64,000 nt of DNA, from the NCBI GenBank assembly GCA_022843145.1, contig JALHOF010000005.1, forward strand, positions 62,001 to 126,000. Direction: 5' to 3'. Of this stretch, positions 8,266-17,951 are shown piece by piece. A model generated the notes under the pieces. It was not told the origin of the DNA, made no database searches, and was given only the letters and a program-made list of their open reading frames with translations. Made by a program: the position numbers and the translations under genes. The stretch's first letter is position 1; each line of letters starts with the position of its first letter. This DNA is from Hyphomicrobium sp. (lineage in GTDB: Bacteria > Pseudomonadota > Alphaproteobacteria > Rhizobiales > Hyphomicrobiaceae).

Positions 8266-9024
8266 TCACGATCTCCCCGGCTGCTGCTTTCCCAAGGGAG
8301 AGGCGGGAGGCGCGGTATCGGCCACTCCGTTCGCCATCTGATACTGCACGATAGTAATTTTTTGCCAGATCTTGTTCGAGAGGTTGGACGTGATCTGGAC
8401 GAGATCGCTTTCGGTCTCGATGACGACGGGGTCGCGCGTTTCTTGCGCATAAAGTGCAGCGACCTTGGCCGCGAGCGATAGCATTTCAGAGCAGTAGTCG
8501 AGATAGCGAACGAGTTCGAACGCGGTCAGCTGCCGTTGCGGCGAAGCCGACGTTCCGGTGCCGACCGTGGCCATCGCACTCGGATCCTTGGTCAGCTGAT
8601 GCATGTCGATGACGTGAACAATCGACCTCAGCTCATTGAGATCGGCAAGCGCCCGCTGCCTGTTCCAGCGCGCTTCGACGGTGAGCAGGAACAACACGCC
8701 CGCCCCCATCAGCACAAGCGCGTTCATTGCTGCATCGATGCCTTGCAACACGCCGAACAGGTTTTCGGCGTCACGCTTGATTTCGATGATCGACGCGACG
8801 TAGCCGAGCAGAAGCATTCCGAGAACCAACAAAGCGGCAACGCCTATCCTCACACCGCGATTTGGCTTGGCCGCCGCGGCCGCCCGCTCCTTGCTGTCGC
8901 GCGCGACGTCGAGCAATTCGCTGCACACGCGTCTCAGGCCCGACTGCGGAAATCGCGCGGCAATGCGCTGCTCGAGTTGTGCGATCGTATCGATGATGCG
9001 GTCGGCGTTGAGGGTGCGGTACAT
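8266..9024 (-). CDS. Conserved two-helix membrane protein of unknown function
   Basis: A 252-residue protein. An N-terminal soluble stretch (MYRTLNADRIIDTIAQLEQRI) is followed by two transmembrane helices at about residues 59-80 and 100-117, then a cytoplasmic helical part containing the striking run LNELRSIVHVIDMHQLTKDP. The longer open frame to 9147 would add a 41-residue tail without conserved character, so the internal ATG at 9024 is used. I do not recognise a named domain. There is no obvious operon partner; the next minus-strand gene upstream is separated by a strong hairpin at 9155-9176. Confidence 0.7.
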   Translation of the reverse strand: MYRTLNADRIIDTIAQLEQRIAARFPQSGLRRVCSELLDVARDSKERAAAAAKPNRGVRIGVAALLVLGMLLLGYVASIIEIKRDAENLFGVLQGIDAAMNALVLMGAGVLFLLTVEARWNRQRALADLNELRSIVHVIDMHQLTKDPSAMATVGTGTSASPQRQLTAFELVRYLDYCSEMLSLAAKVAALYAQETRDPVVIETESDLVQITSNLSNKIWQKITIVQYQMANGVADTAPPASPLGKQQPGRS

Positions 9025-9154
9025 GGCGCGTCTCTGATGGCCCGTCGGATCCAGGCGGCGCGCTCCGTCAATCAACCCATCGCAACCGCCAACCGCGCGA
9101 GGGTTTAGAGGCCAGCGAGCGAGAATTTCGTGAGGCCCACCTGTCACAAATTTA

Positions 9155-9176
9155 GTGAGGCCCCGCGGGGCCTCAC
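9155..9176. terminator. Perfect 22-nt palindrome, likely terminator
   Basis: GTGAGGCCCC followed by GCGGGGCCTCAC is fully self-complementary over 22 nt. It lies directly downstream of the minus-strand gene 9239-9478. Reading that strand, the palindrome is followed by CTAAATTTGTG, a weak T-rich run. The sequence CGTGAGGCCCA at 9129-9139 repeats one arm. Confidence 0.6.
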
Positions 9177-9238
9177 GTCTCTCGAGTCGCTAGCGCGCCG
9201 ATCCAATGACGCCCGAGCCTCGCTATCGCCGGTCATCG

Positions 9239-9478
9239 CTACTTGCGTCCGCCGCCAGCGGCTTCATTGTCGTTGCCGCTCTCCTCATCGTCATCGTCAT
9301 CCTCCTCGTCGTCGTCCTCCTCCATCGACGACTTGATGAACTCGACGATCTCTTGCTCGCCATCCTTCACGGACTCTACGGGCCATTCCGCGATCACCGT
9401 CTTGCCCTGCATGAATACGACTTTGAACGGGGGATCATTGCCCGGATCGGAAACGACGTCGGCGGTTACAAAAGCCAT
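9239..9478 (-). CDS. Small hypothetical protein with poly-acidic C-terminus
   Basis: A 79-residue protein. Residues 1-50 (MAFVTADVVSDPGN..., FMQGKTVIAEWPVESVKDG) look like a compact beta-rich fold, and VEFIKSSMEE leads into a tail of about 15 consecutive Asp/Glu residues ending in a Gly-rich GGGRK. ATG at 9478 has GGAGGG five bases upstream; the longer frame (to 9544) lacks a site. The acidic tail could bind cations or basic proteins, but no function is assigned. It lies between dapD and the membrane protein at 8266. Confidence 0.65.
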   Translation of the reverse strand: MAFVTADVVSDPGNDPPFKVVFMQGKTVIAEWPVESVKDGEQEIVEFIKSSMEEDDDEEDDDDDEESGNDNEAAGGGRK

Positions 9479-9568
9479 CTTACCCTCCATGCTGAGCCTC
9501 AACATAGCATGGAGGTAACGAATGGTCGAAGCATGACGAAGCACTCTCGTGAGCGTTCGGACGCGGCG

Positions 9569-10429
9569 TCAATTGCGCAGCAGCTCGTTGATCGACGTCT
9601 TCGAGCGGGTCTTCTCGTCGACGCGCTTGACGATCACGGCGCAATAGAGCGACGGCCCCGGCGAACCGTCCGGTAGCGGCTTGCCCGGCAGCGATCCCGA
9701 GACGACGACCGAATACGGCGGCACGCGGCCCATGAAGCGCTCACCCGTGGCACGATCGATGATCGTCGTCGACGAGCCGATGAACACACCCATCGACAGC
9801 ACAGAACCTTCACCGACGACGACGCCCTCGACGACCTCCGAGCGCGCGCCGATGAAGCAGTTGTCCTCGATGATCGTCGGCCCGGCCTGCATCGGCTCCA
9901 AGACGCCGCCGATGCCGACGCCGCCCGAAAGATGCACGTTCTTGCCGATCTGCGCGCACGAGCCGACGGTGACCCAGGTATCGACCATCGTGCCGGTATC
10001 GACATAGGCGCCGAGGTTGACGAAAGACGGCATCAGGATCGCACCGGGGGCGATGAACGCAGAATGCCGCACGATGGCGCCCGGGACGGCGCGGAAGCCC
10101 GCCGATTTGAACTGATCCGCCGACCAGTCGGCGAACTTGAGTGGAACCTTGTCGTAGCCCTGTGCGCGGCTCGCGTAGGTGCCGCTCTTCTGATACGGCA
10201 TGATGTGATTGTCGTTCAGCCGGAACGACAGCAGCACGGCCTTCTTCAGCCACTGGTTGACCACCCAGTTGCCATCGCTCCCCTTCTCGGCGACGCGCGC
10301 CTTGCCCTTGTCCAGGAGATCGAGCGCAGTCTCGACGGCGTCGCGCACGGCGCCTTTGGTGTCGGTCTTGATCCCGTCGCGCGCCTCCCAGGCTGCTTCG
10401 ATCGTGGTCTTGAGGTCGGCGTGGGCCAT
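9569..10429 (-). CDS. dapD: 2,3,4,5-tetrahydropyridine-2,6-dicarboxylate N-succinyltransferase
   Basis: A 286-residue left-handed beta-helix acyltransferase. The alpha-helical N-domain contains [20 protein letters not shown], and the hexapeptide-repeat core runs from about residue 100 ([21 protein letters not shown] onward); [20 protein letters not shown] and [12 protein letters not shown] are DapD hallmarks. It transfers succinate from succinyl-CoA to tetrahydrodipicolinate, upstream of DapE in lysine and peptidoglycan precursor synthesis. The frame extends to 10570, but ATG at 10429 ([15 protein letters not shown]) is the family start. Confidence 0.95.
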   Translation of the reverse strand: MAHADLKTTIEAAWEARDGIKTDTKGAVRDAVETALDLLDKGKARVAEKGSDGNWVVNQWLKKAVLLSFRLNDNHIMPYQKSGTYASRAQGYDKVPLKFADWSADQFKSAGFRAVPGAIVRHSAFIAPGAILMPSFVNLGAYVDTGTMVDTWVTVGSCAQIGKNVHLSGGVGIGGVLEPMQAGPTIIEDNCFIGARSEVVEGVVVGEGSVLSMGVFIGSSTTIIDRATGERFMGRVPPYSVVVSGSLPGKPLPDGSPGPSLYCAVIVKRVDEKTRSKTSINELLRN

Positions 10430-10700
10430 CGGGCGTTCCTTCGAGCAGGACATCTGTGTTGGGGCGGATGCGTCAGATCGCTGATGCGATATCGAGGCTG
10501 CTATTGGCGCGGGCATCGGACCGTTGTCAACGCCGCCACGGTGAACCCGAACGGCAGCACAGAGCCACACCCACGGGAAAAGCGGATTTCATCCACTGGA
10601 GTTCGCGCGCGCGATCCTTGTGGGGGGCGCACGCCGCTTTACGCTGTTGATGTGATTCGTGCGTCGATCTGCCCAACCGCCTCAACATCAGGAGATTTCG

Positions 10701-10949
10701 ATGGCTGCTAAGGCCAAGAGCGAGAGCACCGGCAAATCCGCGGCATCGGCCGCCGCGCGCGTGATGAATAGCAAGACCGCAACGAAAGCCGAGAGATCCG
10801 TCGCGGCCTCCGCGTTGACGCAGAAAGGATCGACTGAAAAGACAGGCAAAAAGGTCGCGAGCGCCGCATCCGCAGTGCTCAAGAACCCGAAGGCGTCCAA
10901 GGACGCCAAGTCGGCCGCCGCTTCCGCCCTGACCCAGAAGCGCAAATAG
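10701..10949 (+). CDS. Small basic Lys/Ala-rich protein made of two internal repeats
   Basis: An 82-residue protein with AGGAGA seven bases before its ATG. It is composed almost entirely of Ala, Ser, Lys and Thr. It consists of two repeats, each reading roughly SAASAAxxxxNxKxxxKxxxSxAASALTQK; the endings AASALTQKGS and AASALTQKRK match closely. It has no hydrophobic core, membrane segment or signal peptide. Charge and composition suggest a nucleic-acid-associated or stress protein, which is inference only. It is divergent from dapD and followed by a strong terminator at 11012-11050. Confidence 0.75.
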   Translation: MAAKAKSESTGKSAASAAARVMNSKTATKAERSVAASALTQKGSTEKTGKKVASAASAVLKNPKASKDAKSAAASALTQKRK

Positions 10950-11011
10950 GTCTGAGGTCCAAGTCTACGCAGCAAGCGTCGCCTTGCGCGTCCCAGCGCG
11001 CCGTGACGCCG

Positions 11012-11050
11012 GCGGTTGCCCGTACCCTCCGGGCAGCCGCCTTTATTTTG
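11012..11050 (+). terminator. Intrinsic terminator after the small basic protein gene
   Basis: GCGGTTGCCCG (11012-11022) and CGGGCAGCCGC (11030-11040) pair over 11 bp with one G-U, loop TACCCTC, followed by CTTTATTTTG. It separates the convergent genes ending at 10949 and 11061. Confidence 0.85.
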
Positions 11051-11060
11051 CCGGGCTGAA

Positions 11061-11744
11061 CTATTTCAGGCTCGCCTCGACGAGACGTTTGGCGTCCGGC
11101 GAGTGCCATTCCGCCGGGCCGACAAGACGGCCGATCTCACGGCCCTCCTTGTCGATGAGAATCGTCGTCGGCATGCCCACTGCGCGCAACGTCGAGGCCG
11201 CCCGTGCCGTCGGATCGATGTAGAGCTTCAGGTTCTCGATCTTGATGCTGTCGAGAAACTTGCGCGCGGTATCAATGCCCTGCCGATCGACGCTGAGAGC
11301 GACGACCTCGAACGACGCCGAGCCGAGATCCTTCTGCAGCTTGTCGAGATCAGGCATCTCCTTGCGGCATGGCGCGCACCAGGTCGCCCACAGGTTCAAC
11401 AGCACCGTCCGCCCCTTGAAATCGGAGAGTGACATTGCCTTGCCTTCGGCGTTGGTGAAGCTGATTTCCGGTAGCGGCTCCGGCGACTTCTTGAACACGA
11501 AAGCCGTCATTTGTCCGACGTTCAGCTTCTCAGCAGGGCCGCCCGATGCGACCGAATTCGGAGTGGTTGCGGACGGGTTGGGCTGTGCGGCTGGAGCACT
11601 CTTCGCGACCTCGGCCTGCGGCTGCACCTTGTCAGAGCGGCCGATGGTGACGTACACCGCGCCAAAGCCGACGACCGCTGCGGCGATGGCCACGACAATG
11701 AGCGACATCGGGCTCGCCGTTCGCGTTTCGCGCTCAACTGCCAT
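11061..11744 (-). CDS. TlpA-like membrane-anchored thiol:disulfide reductase
   Basis: A 227-residue protein. There is one N-terminal transmembrane helix (about residues 14-35), an Ala/Pro-rich periplasmic linker, then a thioredoxin fold from about residue 90 with WATWCAPCRKE (CxxC) and the cis-Pro loop VGMPTTILID. TlpA-type reductases keep periplasmic cysteines reduced, for example on cytochrome c or copper proteins. ATG at 11744 directly precedes the membrane anchor; the frame extends to 12146 only through argH antisense. It is divergent from argH, an arrangement common in alphaproteobacteria. Confidence 0.9.
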   Translation of the reverse strand: MAVERETRTASPMSLIVVAIAAAVVGFGAVYVTIGRSDKVQPQAEVAKSAPAAQPNPSATTPNSVASGGPAEKLNVGQMTAFVFKKSPEPLPEISFTNAEGKAMSLSDFKGRTVLLNLWATWCAPCRKEMPDLDKLQKDLGSASFEVVALSVDRQGIDTARKFLDSIKIENLKLYIDPTARAASTLRAVGMPTTILIDKEGREIGRLVGPAEWHSPDAKRLVEASLK

Positions 11745-11807
11745 GATCGACCGCCGTCCTCTCGCTGAAGCGCCTGCCGCGCCGACCCGTCTTGTGGAGC
11801 ATGATCC

Positions 11808-13229
11808 GTGTCCAAATCCGACGATGACGACAAAGCCAACAAGATGTGGGGCGGACGCTTCTCGGCCCCTCCGGCCGAGATCATGCAGGAGATAAATGCC
11901 TCGATCGGCTTCGACAAGGTCTTGGCGCCCCAGGACATCCGCGGCTCCAAAGCGCATGCAGCCATGCTCGCCGAGCAGGGCATCATCTCGAAGGCCGACG
12001 CCCGCGATATCGTCAAGGGTCTGGCACAAGTCCTCGATGAGATCGAGAGCGGGACGTTCAAGTTCTCGCGAGCCCTCGAAGACGTGCACATGAACGTCGA
12101 GAGCCGGCTGCGCGAGATCGTCGGACCGGCCGCAGGGCGATTGCACACCGCCCGTTCGCGCAACGATCAGGTGGCGCTGGACTTCCGGCTCTATATCCGC
12201 GACCGGCTCGACGAATTCGACGGCGCGCTCGCAAGCCTTCTGCGGGAGCTAGCGGCGAAAGCCGAGACGCACGCCGCAGTCGTGATGCCGGGCTTTACAC
12301 ACCTGCAACCGGCGCAACCCGTTACGTTCGGTCATCACTTGATGGCCTACGTCGAAATGTTCGCCCGCGACCGTTCGCGCTTCGCCGATGCCCGGAAACG
12401 GCTCAACGAATGCCCGCTCGGGGCTGCGGCCCTAGCTGGAACGTCGTTTCCGATCGACCGGCATATGACCGCGGCGGCTCTGGGGTTCGACCGGCCCACA
12501 GCCAACTCCCTCGACAGCGTGTCCGACCGCGACTTTGTCCTCGAAACGCTGGCTGCGGCAACGATCTGTGCCGTGCACCTGTCGCGGTTCGCCGAGGAGA
12601 TCGTGCTCTGGATGACGCCTCAGTTCGGGTTCATCAGGCTGTCGGACGGGCTCACCACCGGCTCGTCGATCATGCCGCAGAAACGCAACCCCGATGCTGC
12701 AGAGCTGAGCCGGGCCAAGGTCGGACGGATTGCAGGCGCGTTCCAGAGCCTGGTCATTGTCATGAAGGGGCTGCCGCTCGCCTACTCGAAGGACATGCAG
12801 GAGGACAAAGAGGTGACGCTCGATGCCCTGTCGAGTTTCGCGCTGGCGGTCACTGCTATGACGCGAATGGTCGAGGACATGACCCCGAACGATGCCAATA
12901 TGCGAGCGGCCGCGGGGCGGGGCTACTCGACGGCCACGGATCTTGCCGATTGGCTGGTGCGCGAACTGAAACTGCCATTCCGCGACGCGCATCACGTCAC
13001 GGGATCCATCGTCAAGGAGGCTGAACGGCAAGGTATCGACTTGGAACAGTTGCCTCTCGCCGCCATGCAAGGCATCGAGCCGCGCATCTCAAAAGAGGTC
13101 TATTCCGTTCTATCTGTTGAGAATTCCGTGAAAAGCCGGGTCAGTCATGGTGGAACCGCGCCACAGAATGTCCGCAAAATGGCGCGTAGCTGGCTGAAGC
13201 GGTTGGAAAAGGCCGGAAAGTCCGGGTAA
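11808..13229 (+). CDS. argH: Argininosuccinate lyase
   Basis: A 473-residue fumarase/aspartase superfamily enzyme. [18 protein letters not shown] is the superfamily signature with the catalytic Ser loop; MWGGRF near the N-terminus, [20 protein letters not shown] and [11 protein letters not shown] are ArgH blocks. It splits argininosuccinate into arginine and fumarate. The start codon is GTG at 11808. Transcription continues towards a small lipoprotein gene and lysA. Confidence 0.95.
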   Translation: MSKSDDDDKANKMWGGRFSAPPAEIMQEINASIGFDKVLAPQDIRGSKAHAAMLAEQGIISKADARDIVKGLAQVLDEIESGTFKFSRALEDVHMNVESRLREIVGPAAGRLHTARSRNDQVALDFRLYIRDRLDEFDGALASLLRELAAKAETHAAVVMPGFTHLQPAQPVTFGHHLMAYVEMFARDRSRFADARKRLNECPLGAAALAGTSFPIDRHMTAAALGFDRPTANSLDSVSDRDFVLETLAAATICAVHLSRFAEEIVLWMTPQFGFIRLSDGLTTGSSIMPQKRNPDAAELSRAKVGRIAGAFQSLVIVMKGLPLAYSKDMQEDKEVTLDALSSFALAVTAMTRMVEDMTPNDANMRAAAGRGYSTATDLADWLVRELKLPFRDAHHVTGSIVKEAERQGIDLEQLPLAAMQGIEPRISKEVYSVLSVENSVKSRVSHGGTAPQNVRKMARSWLKRLEKAGKSG

Positions 13230-13311
13230 TGTCAGGCCTACGGGTTGGCGACTGATCGCGGCTCGAAGTTCCTGTTCGATTGTTGGGGTTTACTGAACTT
13301 TGGGATTTGCG

Positions 13312-13518
13312 ATGCGCCGAGGCTTCAAAACTGCTGCCCTGACGGTTCTGACGGCGCTCGCGCTGTCGGGTTGCGGCGTGCGCGGTTCGCTCGAGGCGCC
13401 GGTCGAGGCCAAGGCTGAAGGTAAGGCAGCGTCCGCAGAAGCGGCCGCATCCGGACCAAACTCCGCCGCAGCTCCGAAACCACATCGCGGTTTCATACTC
13501 GACGGTTTGGTGCGCTGA
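13312..13518 (+). CDS. Small LptM-like lipoprotein
   Basis: A 68-residue protein. A signal peptide with lipobox ALSGC is followed directly by GVRGSLEAP, resembling the CGxKGPLxxP start of LptM/YifL lipoproteins, which assist maturation of the LPS translocon LptD in enterobacteria. The rest is a flexible Ala/Lys/Glu-rich tail ending HRGFILDGLVR. ATG at 13312 is used; a TTG at 13300 would add four residues. A position between argH and lysA is usual for this family. Confidence 0.75.
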   Translation: MRRGFKTAALTVLTALALSGCGVRGSLEAPVEAKAEGKAASAEAAASGPNSAAAPKPHRGFILDGLVR

Positions 13519-13643
13519 ACCGGCCGCGCAGGCGGGCGTGCGTCGAGCGGGGAGTTCAGCTAGAACGTCGCAACGACGTTGCCACAGCAGAGCTGTAAAC
13601 CCGACGATCTCCTCTCCGACGCGCTCAAGTTCCGGCCCGAACC

Positions 13644-14918
13644 ATGCACCATTTCCATTACAAGGACGGCGTCCTCCACGCCGAGGACGTCAGCATTGCG
13701 CGGCTCGCGATCGAGGTCGGAACGCCGTTCTACTGCTATTCGACCGCCACGCTCGAGCGCCACTACCGCGTGCTCGGAGACGCGTTCGCGGGCCTCGACG
13801 CACTGATCTGCTTCGCTGTCAAAGCCAACTCGAACCAGGCGGTTCTTGCGACCATGGCGAGGCTTGGCGCGGGCATGGACGTCGTGTCGGAAGGCGAATT
13901 GCGCCGCGCCCGCGCTGCCGGCGTCTCGGCCGACAGAATTATTTTCGCCGGTGTCGGTAAAACCCGCGAAGAAATGGCTTATGCGATCGCCGAGGGCATC
14001 CACGGTTTCAACGTCGAGAGCGAACCCGAACTGCAACAGCTGTCCGAGGTCGCGGTCGCACTCGGCACACGGGCGCGCATCGCGATCCGCGTCAATCCCG
14101 ACGTCGACGCCAAGACTCACGCCAAGATTTCGACGGGTAAGTCGGAGAACAAGTTCGGCATTCCCTATCGCGATGCGCGACGTCTTTACGCCAAAGCCTC
14201 CGTGCTGCCCGGGATCACGGTCGCCGGCATCCACATGCACATTGGCAGCCAGATCACCGATCTCAGCCCATTCCGCGATGCCTTCCGGCTGATGCGCGAA
14301 CTGGCTCTCGACCTTCGGCGTGACGGACACACACTCTCACACCTCGACATCGGCGGCGGTCTCGGCGTGCCCTATCGCGGAACGACCGACGTCCCGCCTT
14401 CGCCCGCCGAGTATGCGTCGGTGGTGCGCGACATGCTGGGCGATCTCGGCCTCAAGATCGTTCTGGAGCCTGGCCGCATGATCGTCGGCAACGCCGGCAT
14501 TCTGGTCGCGCGCGTCATCTACACGAAGGAAGGCGTCGACAAGACGTTCACCATCGTCGATGCCGCCATGAACGATCTCATTCGCCCGACGCTCTACGAG
14601 GCGCATCACGACATCTGGCCGGTTGCCGAGGCCAAGGACGACAACCCCCCTGTCGCCCAAGACATTGTCGGCCCGGTGTGTGAAACCGGCGATTATCTGG
14701 CGCTCGACCGGCCGTTGCCGATGTTTTCCCCCGGCGACCTCATCGCGGTCATGACAGCGGGCGCCTACGGTGCGGCAATGTCGTCGACTTACAATTCCCG
14801 GTTGTTGATCCCGGAAGTCCTCGTTAACGGGTCCGACTTCGCCGTCGTGCGGCCGCGGCCCACCTATGACGACCTCATCAGCCTCGACCGTCTGCCCGGC
14901 TGGCTCCCTGCCGCATAG
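13644..14918 (+). CDS. lysA: Diaminopimelate decarboxylase
   Basis: A 424-residue PLP fold-III decarboxylase. The Schiff-base lysine is in ICFAVKANSNQAVL, the His stacking on PLP is in HMHIGSQITD, the phosphate-binding loop is GGGLGVPYRG, EPGRMIVGNAG follows, and GPVCETGDYLA supplies the active-site Cys across the dimer. It converts meso-diaminopimelate to lysine and CO2, finishing the pathway that includes dapD and dapE. It lies downstream of argH and the lipoprotein on the same strand. Confidence 0.96.
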   Translation: MHHFHYKDGVLHAEDVSIARLAIEVGTPFYCYSTATLERHYRVLGDAFAGLDALICFAVKANSNQAVLATMARLGAGMDVVSEGELRRARAAGVSADRIIFAGVGKTREEMAYAIAEGIHGFNVESEPELQQLSEVAVALGTRARIAIRVNPDVDAKTHAKISTGKSENKFGIPYRDARRLYAKASVLPGITVAGIHMHIGSQITDLSPFRDAFRLMRELALDLRRDGHTLSHLDIGGGLGVPYRGTTDVPPSPAEYASVVRDMLGDLGLKIVLEPGRMIVGNAGILVARVIYTKEGVDKTFTIVDAAMNDLIRPTLYEAHHDIWPVAEAKDDNPPVAQDIVGPVCETGDYLALDRPLPMFSPGDLIAVMTAGAYGAAMSSTYNSRLLIPEVLVNGSDFAVVRPRPTYDDLISLDRLPGWLPAA

Positions 14919-15020
14919 CCAAACAGCTCGCCAACGCGCCATCCTTTCATCGAGTTAACGTGATCGACGTGTCCCTTGTGGTCTACGCTGAGCGGGCGAG
15001 ATCGTGATAGGATATCGACC

Positions 15021-17705
15021 ATGACGGACGAGACGATACGCCGGGCGGGCCGCGACCTCGCCTTCGAACGGAAGGCGCAGCTCAGCTCCTGGGCGTTGGC
15101 GTTCGAGCGGTTGTGGCCGCGCCTTTGGCTGGTGCTCAGCGTCATCGGCCTTTTCATACTCGTGTCGCTCGCCGGACTTTGGCCGCTACTCGGTGCCACC
15201 ACTCACAAATTCACGCTCGCTTTGTTCGGATTGGCGCTGGTAGCAGCCCTCGTCAACGCTGCCCGCATTCCTTGGCCATCTCGCGAGGAGGCCATACGCC
15301 GCATCGAGCGTCGCTCCGGCGTCGCGCACCGGCCCGCGTCGTCCTACGAGGATACGCTGTCCTCTGGGCGCACCAATCCAGAAACGATGGCGATCTGGCA
15401 GGCGCACCGGCAGCGCCTGTCAGACATGCTGGCGCGACTGCGTGTCGGCCCGCCCGAGCCGCGCACCGATCGCCACGACCCGATGGCGCTCCGCGCGCTG
15501 ATGATGCTCGGCGTCACGGCATTGCTCGCACTCGCAGGCGAAAGTGCCTCCGACCGCATCGGTTCGGCTTTCCGCTTTGACCCGCGAGGCACGATCGCCG
15601 AGGCTCGGCTCGACGCTTGGATCACGCCGCCCGCCTACACGCTGCGGCCGCCGATGATGCTGGCCGACGGTTCCAAAACCGGCGCGCAAGGACTCGTCGC
15701 AACCGTCGGGCCGATCGAAGCGCCGGACCGGAGCGTGCTGATCGTTCGATCGAGTGGCGCAACGGCGCTTCAACTCGGCCTCGAAATGCTGCCTGACGGC
15801 GCGGCGAGGCCCGAAGTACGCGAGTCCGCCATTCTGCCCGGCACGTCAGGCGTTTCCGAGATCCGCTACGAATTGAAGAGCAGCGGCAAGCTGCGCGTAC
15901 TCGGATCCGGTTCCGAACTTGCGACTTGGGCGATCAACCTCATTCCCGATGCGCCGCCGGCGATCACGCTGACCAAGGACCTCGAGCGCACCGCGCGCGG
16001 CTCGATGAAGATTCACTACAAAGCCACCGACGATTATGGCGTGGCTTCGGCTGCTGCGCGTTTCGAGAAAGTCAAAGCGGCGGCGCCTGATCCGAAAAAG
16101 GCTTGGGCACGGCGCGACGTGTTGAAGGGTCCGCGCCCTCCACTCGAACGTCCACCGGTGATGGCGCTGCGGCTTACGAAGCCGAATGCCAAGGAAGTCG
16201 AGGGCAACTCCTATCTCGAACTCGGCCAGCATCCCTGGGCTGGATTGCGCGTCACCATGCGGCTCGAGGCCAAGGATGTCGCTGGGCAGACAGGGCTGTC
16301 CTCGCCTATCGAACTCGTCATGCCCGAGCGCCGCTTCGAAAAGCCGCTCGCTCGCGCCATCGTCGAGCAGCGTCGAAAACTCGTCGATGACCCGCGCTAT
16401 CGCGGCGAAGTCCTGAAGGCGCTGTCCGCATTGTCTTTGGGGCCTGAGGACTTTGGCGTCGAGCCCAAGATCTACCTACTGATGCGCTCGGCGCAGCATC
16501 GGCTTGCCCGCGACACCACGCGCGCAGGCCGCAAGAGCGTCATCGAGCAGCTGTGGCACATCGCGCTCAAGATCGAGGACGGCGATCTATCGGACGCGGA
16601 AAAGCGCCTCAAGGACGCGCAGGAGAAGCTGTCGAAGGCGCTGGAGAATGGCGCATCCGAGGAAGAGATCCGCCAGCTTATGCAGGAGATGAAGCAGGCG
16701 CTGAACGACTACATGCGCGAACTGCAAAAGGAAGCCGCGGCCAACCAGTCGGAAATGCCGGACGGCAACGACCAGAACAATCAGACGCTCTCGCAGCAGG
16801 ACCTCGAGCGGATGATGAAGAACATCGAGGACATGGCGAAAAGCGGTGCGCGCGAACAAGCGCAGCAGATGCTGTCGGAGATGCGCGACCTGATGGAGCG
16901 CATGCAATCGGGCCGCATGGCGAAGGAGCAGCAGCAGCAGAACCGCCAGGCCATGCAGAAGATGGACGAACTCGGGAACATGGTCGGCGAGCAGCAGAAG
17001 CTGATGGACGACACCTTCGGTGAGATGCGCGATCAGGATCAGCAGGGCCAGCAGCGCGGGCAAGGTCAACAGCGCGGCCAGCAGCAAGGCCAGCCCAAGC
17101 AGGGACAAGGCCAGAAGGGGCAGCAGGGCCAGGGTCAGCAGGGCCAGCGCGGTCAACAGCCGGGTCAAAAGGGTCAGCAAGGCCAGGGACAGCAGCAGGG
17201 CGAGGGCCAGCAGGGTCAAGGCGGCCAGCGCCAGCAGGGATCGCAAGGCCAGCTCGGCCAGCGTCAGGGCGGGCTGCGCGACAAGCTCGGCCAGCTGCAG
17301 CGTGACATGCGCGATCTCGGCATGGGCGACAACCAGCAGCTCGAAGACGCGCGCGAGGCGATGGAGAGCGCCGAGCGCGCCCTGCGCGAGGGCGATCTCT
17401 CCGAGGCCACCGAGGAGCAGGGCCGGGCGCTCGACCAAATGCGCCAGGGCGCGCAGGCGATGGCGCAAGAGATGATGAAGAACATGCCGCAGCGTTACGG
17501 CCAGAACGGCGATAGCCCGCGCGACCCGATGGGCCGGCCGCAGCGCTCGGAAGGTCCCGACCAAGGAACGTCGGTCAAGGTGCCGGACGCCATCGACATG
17601 CAGCGCGCGAGAGAGATCCTCGAAGAACTTCGCCGCCGCTCCGGCGAAGCGACCCGCCCGCCCGTCGAGCTCGATTATCTGGAGCGGCTGCTGAAGCGGT
17701 TTTGA
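15021..17705 (+). CDS. TIGR02302/DUF4175 family membrane protein with Gln/Gly-rich region
   Basis: An 894-residue protein. Two transmembrane helices near the N-terminus (LWLVLSVIGLFILVSLAGL and TLALFGLALVAALVNA) and a third (LRALMMLGVTALLALA) precede a large extracytoplasmic region, a long helical segment (IALKIEDGDLSDAEKRLKDA) and a low-complexity tract at about residues 670-755 built from GQQGQ/GQGQ units. The C-terminal helical end reads ILEELRRRSGEATRPP. The layout matches the alphaproteobacterial family TIGR02302, which is often beside lysA; its function is not known to me. ATG at 15021 is preferred over one at 14976. Confidence 0.85.
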   Translation: MTDETIRRAGRDLAFERKAQLSSWALAFERLWPRLWLVLSVIGLFILVSLAGLWPLLGATTHKFTLALFGLALVAALVNAARIPWPSREEAIRRIERRSGVAHRPASSYEDTLSSGRTNPETMAIWQAHRQRLSDMLARLRVGPPEPRTDRHDPMALRALMMLGVTALLALAGESASDRIGSAFRFDPRGTIAEARLDAWITPPAYTLRPPMMLADGSKTGAQGLVATVGPIEAPDRSVLIVRSSGATALQLGLEMLPDGAARPEVRESAILPGTSGVSEIRYELKSSGKLRVLGSGSELATWAINLIPDAPPAITLTKDLERTARGSMKIHYKATDDYGVASAAARFEKVKAAAPDPKKAWARRDVLKGPRPPLERPPVMALRLTKPNAKEVEGNSYLELGQHPWAGLRVTMRLEAKDVAGQTGLSSPIELVMPERRFEKPLARAIVEQRRKLVDDPRYRGEVLKALSALSLGPEDFGVEPKIYLLMRSAQHRLARDTTRAGRKSVIEQLWHIALKIEDGDLSDAEKRLKDAQEKLSKALENGASEEEIRQLMQEMKQALNDYMRELQKEAAANQSEMPDGNDQNNQTLSQQDLERMMKNIEDMAKSGAREQAQQMLSEMRDLMERMQSGRMAKEQQQQNRQAMQKMDELGNMVGEQQKLMDDTFGEMRDQDQQGQQRGQGQQRGQQQGQPKQGQGQKGQQGQGQQGQRGQQPGQKGQQGQGQQQGEGQQGQGGQRQQGSQGQLGQRQGGLRDKLGQLQRDMRDLGMGDNQQLEDAREAMESAERALREGDLSEATEEQGRALDQMRQGAQAMAQEMMKNMPQRYGQNGDSPRDPMGRPQRSEGPDQGTSVKVPDAIDMQRAREILEELRRRSGEATRPPVELDYLERLLKRF

Positions 17706-17727
17706 GGGAACAGGAGCCGAAGCTTCG

Positions 17728-17760
17728 TTGTCATCTTCGGAACAAGCGCGAGGATGACAA
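17728..17760. repeat. Degenerate TGTCATC/GATGACA palindrome
   Basis: TTGTCATC and GATGACAA pair over 8 bp around a 17-nt loop, just after the TIGR02302 gene. Palindromes of the TGTCATCCTCGG...CCGAGGATGACA type are scattered through many rhizobial-group genomes; this copy is imperfect. It could act as a weak transcript 3' end. Confidence 0.45.
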
Positions 17761-17951
17761 AGTGCGGTGGGCTGCACCTCGACCCGCGCACCGATCGTCC
17801 GAACATAGCAAGGACATGAATTGGTGCCGCTAAACAGGGGCGAGCAAAGTGCCCCCCCGATCCGCTGGACCGTGCTTCATCCTTGCCGCCACACTTGCAT
17901 CACGTTTGCACTCGGCCCAACTCTCGGGGGACGAGCGAGGGAGGACGACAG

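Noticed and set aside
16587-17777. 396-residue Leu/Ala-rich minus-strand frame opposite the Gln/Gly tract
   Set aside because: Its apparent hydrophobicity comes from reading CAG/CTG-rich repeat DNA in reverse; no start signal.
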